Positions 16,841 through 25,335 of a stretch of DNA of 64,000 bases are shown here, piece after piece. Positions within the stretch are counted from its first letter, which is position 1. Each line of letters opens with the position of its first letter. The DNA comes from Rhodoblastus sp963828185 (GTDB taxonomy: Bacteria > Pseudomonadota > Alphaproteobacteria > Rhizobiales > Beijerinckiaceae): contig CAWHDV010000002.1 of the NCBI GenBank assembly GCA_963828185.1, forward strand, positions 248,001 through 312,000, read 5' to 3'. A program made the translations under genes and the position numbers. Under the pieces are notes generated by a model. That model ran no database searches. It was not told the DNA's origin and saw nothing but the letters and a program-made list of their open reading frames with translations.

Positions 16841-17521
16841 TCACATGCGGTGCTGGCCGCCGAGGGCGAGCGGGATGACCTGAGTCAACTGCTGCACGAT
16901 CTCGTTGACATCCTGCGGGCTGAGCTGGCGCTGTTGCTGCGTCTGCTGCCATGGGCCTTGCTGGAAGGGGTTCTGCTGCTGGCCGAACTGGCCCTGGCCA
17001 TAGGCGCCCTGTCCCTGCCAGCCCTGTCCATGCTGCATGCCGCCGCCGAACTGGCCGTAGCCCTGCTGCTGCTGCATGGATTGCAGCAATTGCGGGACGA
17101 TCGGCAGGATCTGGCGCACGACTTCGCTCACGTCCTGCTGCGACAGGGAGCGCTGCTGGCCGAAGCCGTAGCCGCCGCCGCCAAACGCCGCGAGAGGCTG
17201 CTGGTATTGCTGCTGCTGCGCCTGGGCCAGGATTTGCGGCAGGATCGGCGCGATCTGCTGCAACACGTTGCCCACGTCCTGCTGCGACAATTGGCGCTGC
17301 TGGCCCCAGTTCTGTCCCGTTTGGAACGGATTGCCCTGGCCGAACGCGCCCTGCCCGAGCGTTCCCTGGCCCAAGGCTCCCTGGCCAAGCGTTCCCTGGC
17401 CGTAACTCGCCTGCTGGCCCTGCTGGTTCTGCAGCAGGGACTGCACGAGCTGATGCAGGCCGGCGTTTTGCTGCTGCTGGTTCTGGAAAGGATTCTGCTG
17501 CGACGTGTCGGAATGGATCAT
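16841..17521 (-). CDS. Glutamine-rich protein with three repeated helical modules
   Basis: A 226-residue protein dominated by Gln, Gly, Phe and Asn. The ATG at 17521 is preceded by AAGGAAAATCATC. Three helical modules share one pattern: RQLSQQDVGNVLQQIAPILP (about 123-142), RSLSQQDVSEVVRQILPIVP (about 162-181) and RQLSPQDVNEIVQQLTQVIP (about 201-220). Between them are Q/G/F-rich linkers. Near residues 45-66 a five-residue repeat occurs: GQGTL, GQGAL, GQGTL, GQGAF. There is no signal peptide, no cysteine and almost no charge. Such composition is typical of prion-like or self-assembling proteins. I know no described family for it; function unknown. Confidence 0.7.
   Translation of the reverse strand: MIHSDTSQQNPFQNQQQQNAGLHQLVQSLLQNQQGQQASYGQGTLGQGALGQGTLGQGAFGQGNPFQTGQNWGQQRQLSQQDVGNVLQQIAPILPQILAQAQQQQYQQPLAAFGGGGYGFGQQRSLSQQDVSEVVRQILPIVPQLLQSMQQQQGYGQFGGGMQHGQGWQGQGAYGQGQFGQQQNPFQQGPWQQTQQQRQLSPQDVNEIVQQLTQVIPLALGGQHRM
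17345..17404. repeat. 15-bp tandem repeats inside the glutamine-rich gene
   Basis: Four consecutive 15-bp units of the type TTCCCTGGCCCAAGG, CTCCCTGGCCAAGCG and TTCCCTGGCCGTAAC occur on the plus strand. They encode, on the minus strand, the GQGTL/GQGAL pentapeptides. The near-identity at DNA level suggests recent expansion by slippage or unequal exchange. Confidence 0.6.
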
Positions 17522-17892
17522 GATGATTTTCCTTTTTCGCTTGCGCCCCGCCGCGCATGCGCGCCCGGGGGAAGGGCTGCGGCGAGGGGCGGTTGGGGTA
17601 GCTCCGGAAAAAGGTCGATATGTGGCGACGGCGAGCGCCGCCGCGACGGCGGCTTGACGCGCGCAAGCCCACAAAAGCAAAGGCCACGCCAGCGCTCACC
17701 CCCAGCCGAGTTGCGCCTGTCGGCCGGATCTTTGGCCTTGATCGCAAACGATTAGGCGCAGGCGTGAAACCAATGATCGAGCCGGATGCAACGCTCAGGC
17801 GCGACTGTTGAGGCGCGAACATCCTTCGGCTCGGCCAGGGGAATCAAGTTTATGTGAGGCGCGTCAAGGCGACCTGCGGCGGCGTCGCCGGC
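17522..17892. other. Intergenic region upstream of the glutamine-rich gene
   Basis: A 371 bp stretch between the recN stop and the glutamine-rich gene start. It must hold the promoter of the minus-strand accessory genes and the 3' end of recN. I see no convincing gene, RNA or terminator in it. Confidence 0.4.
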
Positions 17893-19563
17893 TCAACCGT
17901 CGCTCTTCATCAAGCTCGCCGCCGCCGCGCGCGCCTCGTCGGTGATGGTCGCTCCGGCCAGCATGCGGGCGATCTCCTCGCGCCGGTGTTCGTCGGCGAG
18001 CGGCGCGACGCTGGTCGCGACGCGCTTGCCTTTGTCGGCGAGGTCCTTGGAAATGCGCAAATGACTGGTCGCCCGCGCCGCGACCTGCGGCGCATGGGTC
18101 ACCGTCAGGACCTGCACCCGCGCAGCGAGGCGCGCCAGCCGCTGGCCAATGGCGTCGGCCGCCGCGCCGCCCGCGCCCGAGTCGATTTCGTCGAACACCA
18201 GCGTCGGCGCCGAGCCGCGATCCGCCAGCACCACCTTGAGCGCCAGCATGAAGCGCGACAATTCGCCGCCCGACGCCACTTTCATCAGCGGCCCCGGCCG
18301 CGCGCCCGGATTGGTCTGCACCCAGAATTCGACGCGATCCGCCCCGTCAGCGCCGGCCTGCGCTTTGTCGGTGGAAATCTGCGTCGTAAAGCGCGCCTGC
18401 CCCAGTTTCAGCGGCGGCAGTTCCGCCGTCACCGCCTTGTCGAGCTTTTTGGCTGCCGCCACGCGCGCCTTGCTAAGTTCGGCGGATCTGGCCCGAAAGA
18501 CGGCTTCCGCCTCTTCGCGCGCGCCAGTCAAGACGACGAGCCGCAATTCGCCGGCGTCGAGCGCCGCGAGGTCGGCGGCGAATTTTTGCGCCAGCGCCGG
18601 CAAGTTTTCGACCGGCGCCGAATATTTGCGCCCCGCCGCGCGCAGCCCGAAAAGCCGTTCCTCCACCCGCTCCAGCGCGCGCGAATCGAATTGCGCGTCG
18701 CGCAAGGCCTGATCGAGCGTCTGCTGCGTCTGGTCCAGCGCGACCAGGGCGTTGTCGAGCGCCTTGAGCGCCGGCTCAATCAAGGCCGGCGCCTGCGACG
18801 CGCGCCGCTCAAGCCGCCGCAGGGCCGCCGACAGCGTGGACATCGGCGAACCGTCGCCCGCGACGCTTTCGTGCGCGTCGCGGAGATCCCCGACCACTTT
18901 CTCGGCCTGCATCATCGCGGCGCGATCGGCCGCGAGTTGCTCCTCCTCGCCGGGCCGCGCGTCGAGTTTCACAAGCTCGCCATGGGCGTGACGCAAGAAA
19001 TCCGCTTCCTTGCGCGCCGCCTCGACCGCCAGGCGCTCCTCTTGCAGCGCCTTCTCAGCGCGCCGAGATTCGGCATGCGCCGCGCGCGTCGCCGCGACCA
19101 GTTGTTCAAGGCCGCCATAGGCGTCGACCAGAGCGCGATGCGCGCCGGGGTCGATCAGGGCGCGGTCGTCGTGTTGTCCGTGGATTTCGACGAGTTCGCG
19201 GCCGATGGCTTTCAACGCCTGGATGCTGACCGGTTGATCGTTGACAAAGGCGCGACTGCGTCCGTCCGCCATCTGCACGCGGCGCAGGATCAGATCGCCC
19301 TCAACGAGAAGGTCCTGCTCCGCCGCGGTCTTTCGCGCGGGATGATCGGCGGGCGGGTCGAAGACGGCGGTCACATGCCCCTGCGCCTGGTCGGAGCGAA
19401 CCAGTCCGCCGTCGCCACGTCCGCCCAGCGCCAGCGAAAAGGCGTCGAGCAGGATCGACTTGCCTGCGCCCGTCTCGCCCGTGAGCGCCGTCAGGCCGGC
19501 GCCGAAATCGAGCTCCAGCCGGTCAATCAGGACGATGTCGCGGATCGCGAGCTGGACCAGCAT
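17893..19563 (-). CDS. recN: DNA repair protein RecN
   Basis: A 556-residue SMC-like ATPase that acts early in double-strand-break repair. Walker A reads TGETGAGKS (about 27-35) and is followed by LLDAFSLALGGRG. The central region (about 160-370) is a helical coiled-coil arm. The C-terminal part has SGGELSRFMLALK (signature) and TLVFDEIDSGAGG (Walker B). It starts MLVQLAIRDIVLID with ATG at 19563. It lies 39 bp downstream of bamD, as in many Hyphomicrobiales. The following gene here is an accessory one; ligA comes only 2.8 kb further on. Confidence 0.95.
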   Translation of the reverse strand: MLVQLAIRDIVLIDRLELDFGAGLTALTGETGAGKSILLDAFSLALGGRGDGGLVRSDQAQGHVTAVFDPPADHPARKTAAEQDLLVEGDLILRRVQMADGRSRAFVNDQPVSIQALKAIGRELVEIHGQHDDRALIDPGAHRALVDAYGGLEQLVAATRAAHAESRRAEKALQEERLAVEAARKEADFLRHAHGELVKLDARPGEEEQLAADRAAMMQAEKVVGDLRDAHESVAGDGSPMSTLSAALRRLERRASQAPALIEPALKALDNALVALDQTQQTLDQALRDAQFDSRALERVEERLFGLRAAGRKYSAPVENLPALAQKFAADLAALDAGELRLVVLTGAREEAEAVFRARSAELSKARVAAAKKLDKAVTAELPPLKLGQARFTTQISTDKAQAGADGADRVEFWVQTNPGARPGPLMKVASGGELSRFMLALKVVLADRGSAPTLVFDEIDSGAGGAAADAIGQRLARLAARVQVLTVTHAPQVAARATSHLRISKDLADKGKRVATSVAPLADEHRREEIARMLAGATITDEARAAAASLMKSDG

Positions 19564-19602
19564 GGAGACCTGTCTCGGTTATCCTCTAGCCATTGAACCG
19601 GA

Positions 19603-20484
19603 TCAGCCCAATCCAACCTTCTTGAAGGCCTTGGAAATCCACGAATCCTGATGCTCGTGCGGCGAGAGGCCGCCGCTCTTCAACCGGTCGAAGGCTTCCT
19701 TGTACCATTCCGAATCGGGGTAATTATGCCCCAGGACCGCGGCTGCGGTCTCCGCTTCCTGGGTGATGCCCAGGGCGAGATAAGCTTCGGTCAGCCGCTC
19801 CAGGGCCTCTTCGGCCTCGCGGGTGTTCTGGTATTTGAACAGGACTTCGCGGAACCGGTTGATCGCCGCGATGTAGTTCTCGCGCTTCAGGTAATAGCGG
19901 CCGACATCCATTTCGCGGCCGGCGAGCTGGTCGCGGGCGACCTGCAACTTCAGGCGGGCGTCGGCGGCATATTGCGATTTCGGGTATTTATCCAGGATCG
20001 TCTGGAAATATTTCATGGATTTGTCGACGCGGTCCTGGTCGCGGTAGACGTCGGGCATGTTGCCAAGCATCGACATGCCCGCGAGATAGGTGGCGTAGGG
20101 CGCATCAGGCGTATTCGGATAGAGCGTCGTATAGCGATCGGCGGCGGAAACCGCATCGGTATAGGAGCCGTTCTGGTACTGGGCGTAGATTTCCATCATC
20201 AACGACTTCCGCGCCCACTGCGAGAAGGGATATTGCTTCTCGAGCGCGGTGAACTGCTTCGCAGCCCCCTCGTAATCGGTCTTCTTGAGCTCGATCAGCC
20301 CCTCATTGTAAAGACGATCGGCTGGAATGTCGGGATCGAGCTTCATCTCGTATTTCTTTGAGCTGAAGGGATTGATGTCGTCCAGTGAAAAGCAATGCGC
20401 CGCCGAGGCGAAGCACGTCGAGGCGATCGCCGCCAGCGCGGCGACGCGCAAGAAATTCAGGCCAGTTGCGTTCCGATTGTTCAT
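19603..20484 (-). CDS. bamD: Outer membrane protein assembly factor BamD
   Basis: A 293-residue TPR protein of the BamD/ComL family, part of the complex that inserts beta-barrel proteins into the outer membrane. A hydrophobic signal (about 11-30) precedes FSLDDINPF. TPR pairs cover about 50-270 (for example ADRLYNEGLIELKKTDYEGA and PYATYLAGMSMLGNMPD). Lipid attachment would use Cys31 (FASAAHC) or Cys24 (AASTC, counting back from the Cys), but neither has the usual small residue at position -1, so the lipobox is imperfect. The gene stands between lpxC and recN. Confidence 0.92.
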   Translation of the reverse strand: MNNRNATGLNFLRVAALAAIASTCFASAAHCFSLDDINPFSSKKYEMKLDPDIPADRLYNEGLIELKKTDYEGAAKQFTALEKQYPFSQWARKSLMMEIYAQYQNGSYTDAVSAADRYTTLYPNTPDAPYATYLAGMSMLGNMPDVYRDQDRVDKSMKYFQTILDKYPKSQYAADARLKLQVARDQLAGREMDVGRYYLKRENYIAAINRFREVLFKYQNTREAEEALERLTEAYLALGITQEAETAAAVLGHNYPDSEWYKEAFDRLKSGGLSPHEHQDSWISKAFKKVGLG

Positions 20485-20755
20485 TCAACACGCTCGTCAT
20501 GCAGGGGCGCCAGCCCAGGGATTCAGCCAGGAATAACGCGCGGCGCCGGCCGGGATCTTCGCGCCAAAACTTTTCATGTCGTCCGGCTTGTAGCGCAAAC
20601 CGCAACCGGGCGGAACCCGGCCCGCGGCTTTCTCCGCCAGATTCTCCGAGAGCCGGCCGGAAAGCCATAGCTCACGTCTCGGACGACGGCCCAAAAAGCC
20701 GAGCTTTTGCGGCAAATTTAAGACTGGGCTGCCGATCCGACTGCGTCGTCGAGGA

Positions 20756-21721
20756 TCAGCTGCGCTCCGGCAGGAGCGACGGAGAAATCACGAGACCATG
20801 GTCGGCCCGGGCGCCTTCGCGCGGCGCGGGAGCGGTCTCGATGATGCGGTAGGCGGTCCGGTCCGAGAACAAAGCCTCGAGCACCGCGACATTCATCTTG
20901 TGGCCGCCGCAATAGGATTGGTATTCGCCAATCAGCGGCGCACCGGCGAGAGCCAGGTCGCCAACGGCGTCGAGCATCTTGTGGCGCACGAATTCGTCGG
21001 AAAAGCGCAGCCCTTCCGGGTTCAGCACGCGGCCGTCGTCAATGCCGACCGAATTTTCCAGCGAGGCGCCCAGGGCGAAGCCGGCCTTGATCAGCTGCTC
21101 CACATCCGCCAGGAAACCGAACGTGCGGGCGCGCGCCAGTTCGCGGCGGAATGCAGCGGGCTTCAGATCGAGGATCTTGCGCTGGCGGCCGATCACCTCG
21201 CTCTTGAAGTCGATCTCGACATCGAGCCGGAAACCATCTTCCGCGCCCGACCGGGCGGGCCGCAACTCGGCAAAGCCGCGGCCGTGCTCGATACGCACGG
21301 TTTTCAGGATCTTCACGAAACGACGCGGGGCGGCGAGCTGGCGCAGTCCGACTTGATCGATCGCCTCGACAAAGGCGCCCGCCGAGCCGTCCATGATCGG
21401 AACTTCCGGCCCATCGACCTCGACCAGGCAATTGTCGACGCCGAGGCCGCGCAGGGCCGCGACCAGATGCTCGATCGTGCCGACCATATGCTGCGCGCCG
21501 TCGCCGATGACGGTGCAGAGCTCGGTCATGGTCACTTTCGACCAATTGGCCTCCACGCGCCGGCTGCCGCCATTGGCGAGGCCGCTGCGAAGAAACACGA
21601 GGCCGGAAAAAGCCTTGGCGGGATTGAGGACGAGGCGGACGGACTTGCCGGAATGAACGCCAATGCCTCCGGACAGGACGACGCGGTCGCGGAGTGTGGT
21701 CTGAAACTTCGACGTCATCAT
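20756..21721 (-). CDS. lpxC: UDP-3-O-acyl-N-acetylglucosamine deacetylase LpxC
   Basis: A 321-residue zinc deacetylase that commits UDP-acyl-GlcNAc to lipid A. Family motifs are present: GIGVHSGKSV (about 19-28), TIEHLVAALRGLGVDN (zinc His in EHL), EVPIMDGSAGAFV (catalytic Glu/Asp loop), FKSEVIG, ARTFGF, RFSDEFVRHKMLDAVGDL (HKxxD zinc and catalytic residues) and GEYQSYCGGHKMN. The start may be ATG 21721 or 21718. Its presence shows a lipid A-containing Gram-negative envelope. A long inverted repeat lies in the leader about 100-180 bp upstream. Confidence 0.96.
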   Translation of the reverse strand: MMTSKFQTTLRDRVVLSGGIGVHSGKSVRLVLNPAKAFSGLVFLRSGLANGGSRRVEANWSKVTMTELCTVIGDGAQHMVGTIEHLVAALRGLGVDNCLVEVDGPEVPIMDGSAGAFVEAIDQVGLRQLAAPRRFVKILKTVRIEHGRGFAELRPARSGAEDGFRLDVEIDFKSEVIGRQRKILDLKPAAFRRELARARTFGFLADVEQLIKAGFALGASLENSVGIDDGRVLNPEGLRFSDEFVRHKMLDAVGDLALAGAPLIGEYQSYCGGHKMNVAVLEALFSDRTAYRIIETAPAPREGARADHGLVISPSLLPERS

Positions 21722-21823
21722 CGTTCCGCAGGCTTGTCCCGCTCAATGCGGCGGGATCATTGTCATATCGCCACGGTTCCGTCGCACTCTTGCTGCGTCG
21801 GCGCCATGCTGAGATGGCGAATT

Positions 21824-21904
21824 GGCGAACGGCGAAACGACAAGAGAGCCCCCCTCCCCGCGATCCGCCGTCAGCCTGGGCCGCGTCGTTTCGCTCGATT
21901 CGCC
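21824..21904. repeat. Long inverted repeat upstream of lpxC
   Basis: GCGAAACGAC (21832-21841) pairs with GTCGTTTCGC (21885-21894), and the outer GGCGAA (21824-21829) pairs with TTCGCC (21899-21904). The arms enclose about 43 bp that is C/G-rich. The element lies within the 424 bp between ftsZ and lpxC, about 100 bp upstream of the lpxC start. It could be an mRNA leader structure or a small palindromic repeat. No gene is seen in the remaining intergenic sequence apart from the ftsZ terminator. Confidence 0.5.
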
Positions 21905-22092
21905 ATGTCCTAAAATAACTTCGGCGGCGCCTCGAACCAAATCACTCTTTCTTACGCGCCTGTTACAAATTAACCGTACTTTCGCCCGACTCGCCTCGAT
22001 TCAAGGTTTACGCGCGTAATGCGTTGAAAACGAACCTCTATTCTTGCGCCCGGCGCGGCTGGAGCCACCGCCGGCCCGTCTCCGCTTCATGC

Positions 22093-22118
22093 AAAAACCC
22101 GCCCTGGCGGGCGGGTTT
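22093..22118 (-). terminator. Intrinsic terminator of ftsZ / dcw operon
   Basis: On the minus strand CCCGCCC pairs with GGGCGGG around a GCCA loop and is followed by five T residues. It begins about 28 bp after the ftsZ stop codon and should end the dcw transcript, separating it from lpxC. Confidence 0.85.
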
Positions 22119-22145
22119 CTGGTCTCTTTCGGTGAGCGCCAGGGC

Positions 22146-23936
22146 TCAGTTCGACTGGCGGCGCAGGAAAGCCGGAATTTCGAGCTGCTCGTCCTCGGCG
22201 CGTCCCGGGCCGCGGCCATGCTGGTCGTTCGGCGAGGCCGGGCGCGGCGCCTGCGGCCGCTTGGCGTATTCCGCATGGACCGGCGAGGGATTGGCCTGGC
22301 GCGGCTGGTAGGCCGGCTGGCTGTAACCTTGCGGGGCGGAAATCTGCGGCGCAGGGGCGACGACCTGCTGCTCGTCGGCGCGGCTCATGCCGAAAGTGGC
22401 CAGCCGCTCGAGAAGCGTGCGTCTGCGGCTCTCGGCCACCGGATGCGTGTCGATACCCTGTTGGGCGCGCATCAGGTTCTGGCCGGGCAGCGGCAGTTCG
22501 TCGATGTTCGGCATGCGCGTGGCGCGCATCGGCTGCTCGGCGGCCGGCGGAATGAAGGCCTCGGGAACAGGCGCCTCGACACGACGCACGGGCACCGGGG
22601 CGGGCTCCTGGTAGGCGTGCTGCTGGGGCTGCATGCGCTTGATCTGCACATCGCCATGATGCGGCGCGTAGGCGTGCTGCGCCGCATAGGTTTGCTGCGG
22701 CTGCTGGATGTAAGCCTCGGGCTCCGGAGCGGCCGGGGCCTGAGGCTCGGGAGCCTGGACTGGAGCCGGCTGCATCTGGACCGGCTGGATCTGCGCCGGC
22801 GCGGGCAGCGGCGCGGGCGCCGGCTGCTCGTAGTAGGCCTCGGGCGCGGGCGCCGGGAGGGGAGCGGGACGCGCGGCGAGGATCGCCTCGGCCTGGCGGG
22901 CGGCGGCCTGGGCGCGCAGGCGGTCGGCGGCTTCCGCCAGGCGCTGGTCGTTCATGTCGGCGATGCCGGCCGGCTTGTCGATGCCGGTGGCGACGACCGA
23001 GACGCGAATGATGCCGTCCAGGCTCGAATCGAAGGTCGCGCCGAGGATGATGTTGGCGTCCTCGTCCACTTCCTGGCGGATGCGGCTGGCGGCTTCGTCG
23101 ACTTCATAAAGGGTGAGGTCGTTGCCGCCGGTGATCGAGATGAGCAGGCCCTTGGCGCCCTTCATCGACACCTCGTCGAGCAGCGGATTGGCGATCGCCG
23201 CCTCGGCCGCGAGAACCGCGCGGCGCTCGCCGGAGGCTTCGCCGGTGCCCATCATCGCCTTGCCCATGTCGCGCATGATGGCGCGCACGTCGGCGAAATC
23301 GAGGTTGATCAGGCCTTCGCGCACCATCAGGTCGGTGATGCAGGCGACGCCGGAATAGAGCACCTGGTCGGCCATCGAGAAGGCGTCGGCGAAGGTCGTC
23401 CGCTCATTGGCGACGCGGAACAGGTTCTGGTTCGGAATGACGATCAGCGTGTCGACCGCCTTGTGCAATTCCTCTATGCCGCCGTCGGCCAGCCGCATCC
23501 TGCGCGCGCCTTCGAACTGGAAGGGCTTTGTCACCACGCCGACTGTCAGTATGCCCATGTCGCGCGCGGTTTGGGCGATGACGGGCGCGGCGCCGGTGCC
23601 GGTGCCGCCGCCCATGCCGGCGGTGACGAACACCATGTGCGCGCCGGTCAGGTGATCGCGGATTTCCTCGATCGCCTCTTCGGCGGAGGCGCGGCCGATT
23701 TCGGGCTGCGAGCCGGCGCCGAGGCCCTCGGTGACCTGCAGGCCCATCTGGATGATGCGCTCGGCCTTGGAGCTCATCAGCGCCTGCGCGTCGGTGTTGG
23801 CGACGATGAAGTCGACCCCGGCCAGACCGGAGGCGATCATGTTGTTGACCGCGTTGCCGCCGGCGCCGCCGACGCCGCACACCATGATGCGGGGCTTGAG
23901 TTCGCGCAGTTCAGGCGCCTTCAGATTGATTGTCAT
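22146..23936 (-). CDS. ftsZ: Cell division protein FtsZ
   Basis: A 596-residue tubulin-like GTPase that forms the Z-ring. The N-terminal part has GVGGAGGNAVNNMI (about 22-35), and the tubulin signature GGGTGTGAAPVIA lies near 109-121. The T7 region NLDFADVRAIM follows. After about residue 325 comes an alphaproteobacterial-type linker of over 200 residues rich in Pro, Gln and Ala. The tail is EIPAFLRRQSN, which fits the conserved C-terminal peptide that binds FtsA. The ATG at 23936 has a weak AAGAG upstream. It is the last gene of the dcw operon and is followed by a clear terminator. Confidence 0.97.
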   Translation of the reverse strand: MTINLKAPELRELKPRIMVCGVGGAGGNAVNNMIASGLAGVDFIVANTDAQALMSSKAERIIQMGLQVTEGLGAGSQPEIGRASAEEAIEEIRDHLTGAHMVFVTAGMGGGTGTGAAPVIAQTARDMGILTVGVVTKPFQFEGARRMRLADGGIEELHKAVDTLIVIPNQNLFRVANERTTFADAFSMADQVLYSGVACITDLMVREGLINLDFADVRAIMRDMGKAMMGTGEASGERRAVLAAEAAIANPLLDEVSMKGAKGLLISITGGNDLTLYEVDEAASRIRQEVDEDANIILGATFDSSLDGIIRVSVVATGIDKPAGIADMNDQRLAEAADRLRAQAAARQAEAILAARPAPLPAPAPEAYYEQPAPAPLPAPAQIQPVQMQPAPVQAPEPQAPAAPEPEAYIQQPQQTYAAQHAYAPHHGDVQIKRMQPQQHAYQEPAPVPVRRVEAPVPEAFIPPAAEQPMRATRMPNIDELPLPGQNLMRAQQGIDTHPVAESRRRTLLERLATFGMSRADEQQVVAPAPQISAPQGYSQPAYQPRQANPSPVHAEYAKRPQAPRPASPNDQHGRGPGRAEDEQLEIPAFLRRQSN

Positions 23937-24018
23937 CTCTTGACCTCGTTGTTGAGCGGAACCAGCCCGTGCATGCTTCGTGTCGAACGGCCGACGGAAC
24001 GCCCGGCCGGTATGGTTA

Positions 24019-25335
24019 CTAGAAACTGTCTTTCAGCCAGCGGCCGACCCGGCCGAAATACCCTTCCGGCTGCTGCGCCATCCGTGGCCTCGCCCGGCTC
24101 GGCTCGAAATGTTCGACGCCGGAGAATTGCGGATAGATCAGCAGGCCGACCGCAGCCGCGAAGCCGGGATTTTTCGCCGATTCCGGCATGCCCTGGACGC
24201 CCAGCGGCCGCCCGACGCGGATCTGGCCGCCGAGGATGCGCCGCGCCGCTTCCGGCAGCCCGGTGAGCTGGCTCGATCCGCCCGACAGCACGATGCGGCT
24301 GCCCGATACGACAGGGAAACCGGCGGCCTTCATGCGGTCGCGCGCCAATTCGAGCATTTCCTCGACACGCGGCCTGATGATGCGCGCCAAATGCGATTTC
24401 GGCACCTGGACCGGATTTTCGCCGTCCTCGCCGACCGGCTTCACCGTCAGGGTCTCGCGATCGTCGGACGGCGAGGATATGGCGCTGCCAAACAGCGTCT
24501 TCAGCCTTTCGGCGTCGGACAGGCGCGTGTTGAGGCCGCGCGCAATGTCCATGGTGATGTGCTTGCCGCCGACCGCCACGGCGTCGGCGTGAGCGAGCCG
24601 TCCATCGCGGAAAACGCCCATGCCGACCGAGCCGCCGCCGATATCGAGCACGGTCGCTCCCAGCACCGCCTCGTCGTCGACCAGCACGGCGAGGCCGGAC
24701 GCATAGGGGGTGGCCACCACCGCCTCGACCGAGAGATGACAGCGCTCGATGGCGAGCAGCAGATTGCGCAGCGCGGCGGAATCGGCGCTGACGACATGCA
24801 GGTCCGCGCCGAGCCTTTCGCCCATCATGCCTTTGGGATCGCGGATGCCGGAAGCGCCGTCGAGCGTATAGCCGGTAGGAAGGCTGTGCAGGACCGCGCG
24901 GCCCGGCTGCGCCGTGCGCAGGCTTGTCGCCTCGAGCACCCGATGCAGGTCGGCGTCGCCGACGCCCGTCCCGACAATCGGAACGCTGGCGTGGAAATAG
25001 GCTGAGCCCAGGCGCCCGCCGACATTGGCGAGAATGACGCTTTCGACCTGCACGCCGGCCATGCGCTCCGCCGCGTCCACCGCAAGGCGCACGGCGGCTT
25101 CGGTCTCGTCCATGTCGATGACGACGCCGCCCTTGATGCCGCGCGAGCGCTGGTGGCCGATGCCGAGGATCTTCGTGCGATGGGTGCGGCCGCGCAGCAT
25201 GTCCGACGGCGCGGACGGGATCAGCTTGGCGATCAGGCAGACCACTTTCGAGGCCCCTACGTCGAGCACGCAAAGGATGGCGCTCTTGCGCGCGGAAATC
25301 TTCTTCATCCTGGGCAGCGTCACGGATGCGGTCAA
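24019..25335 (-). CDS. ftsA: Cell division protein FtsA
   Basis: A 438-residue actin-like ATPase that anchors FtsZ to the membrane. ATP-binding motifs are visible: CVLDVGASKVVCLIA (about 22-36), LDIGGGSVGMGVF (about 228-240) and VLSGGSSQLTGL (about 350-361). The C-terminus ends in an amphipathic basic helix, YFGRVGRWLKDSF, as expected for membrane targeting. The start appears to be TTG at 25335: it overlaps the ftsQ stop by 4 bp (TTGA) and has GGGAG about 8 bp upstream. ATG 25308 would shorten it by nine residues. Confidence 0.95.
   Translation of the reverse strand: MTASVTLPRMKKISARKSAILCVLDVGASKVVCLIAKLIPSAPSDMLRGRTHRTKILGIGHQRSRGIKGGVVIDMDETEAAVRLAVDAAERMAGVQVESVILANVGGRLGSAYFHASVPIVGTGVGDADLHRVLEATSLRTAQPGRAVLHSLPTGYTLDGASGIRDPKGMMGERLGADLHVVSADSAALRNLLLAIERCHLSVEAVVATPYASGLAVLVDDEAVLGATVLDIGGGSVGMGVFRDGRLAHADAVAVGGKHITMDIARGLNTRLSDAERLKTLFGSAISSPSDDRETLTVKPVGEDGENPVQVPKSHLARIIRPRVEEMLELARDRMKAAGFPVVSGSRIVLSGGSSQLTGLPEAARRILGGQIRVGRPLGVQGMPESAKNPGFAAAVGLLIYPQFSGVEHFEPSRARPRMAQQPEGYFGRVGRWLKDSF

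Noticed and set aside
17522..17680. In-frame extension of the glutamine-rich protein to an upstream start at 17680
   Set aside because: The added residues are Arg/Pro/Ala-rich with no ribosome-binding site, while the ATG at 17521 has AAGGAAAA in front and begins the low-charge region.
22044..24266. 740-codon plus-strand reading frame opposite ftsZ
   Set aside because: It mirrors ftsZ in a GC-rich sequence, is rich in Arg/Gly/His/Leu, and has no recognisable domain.
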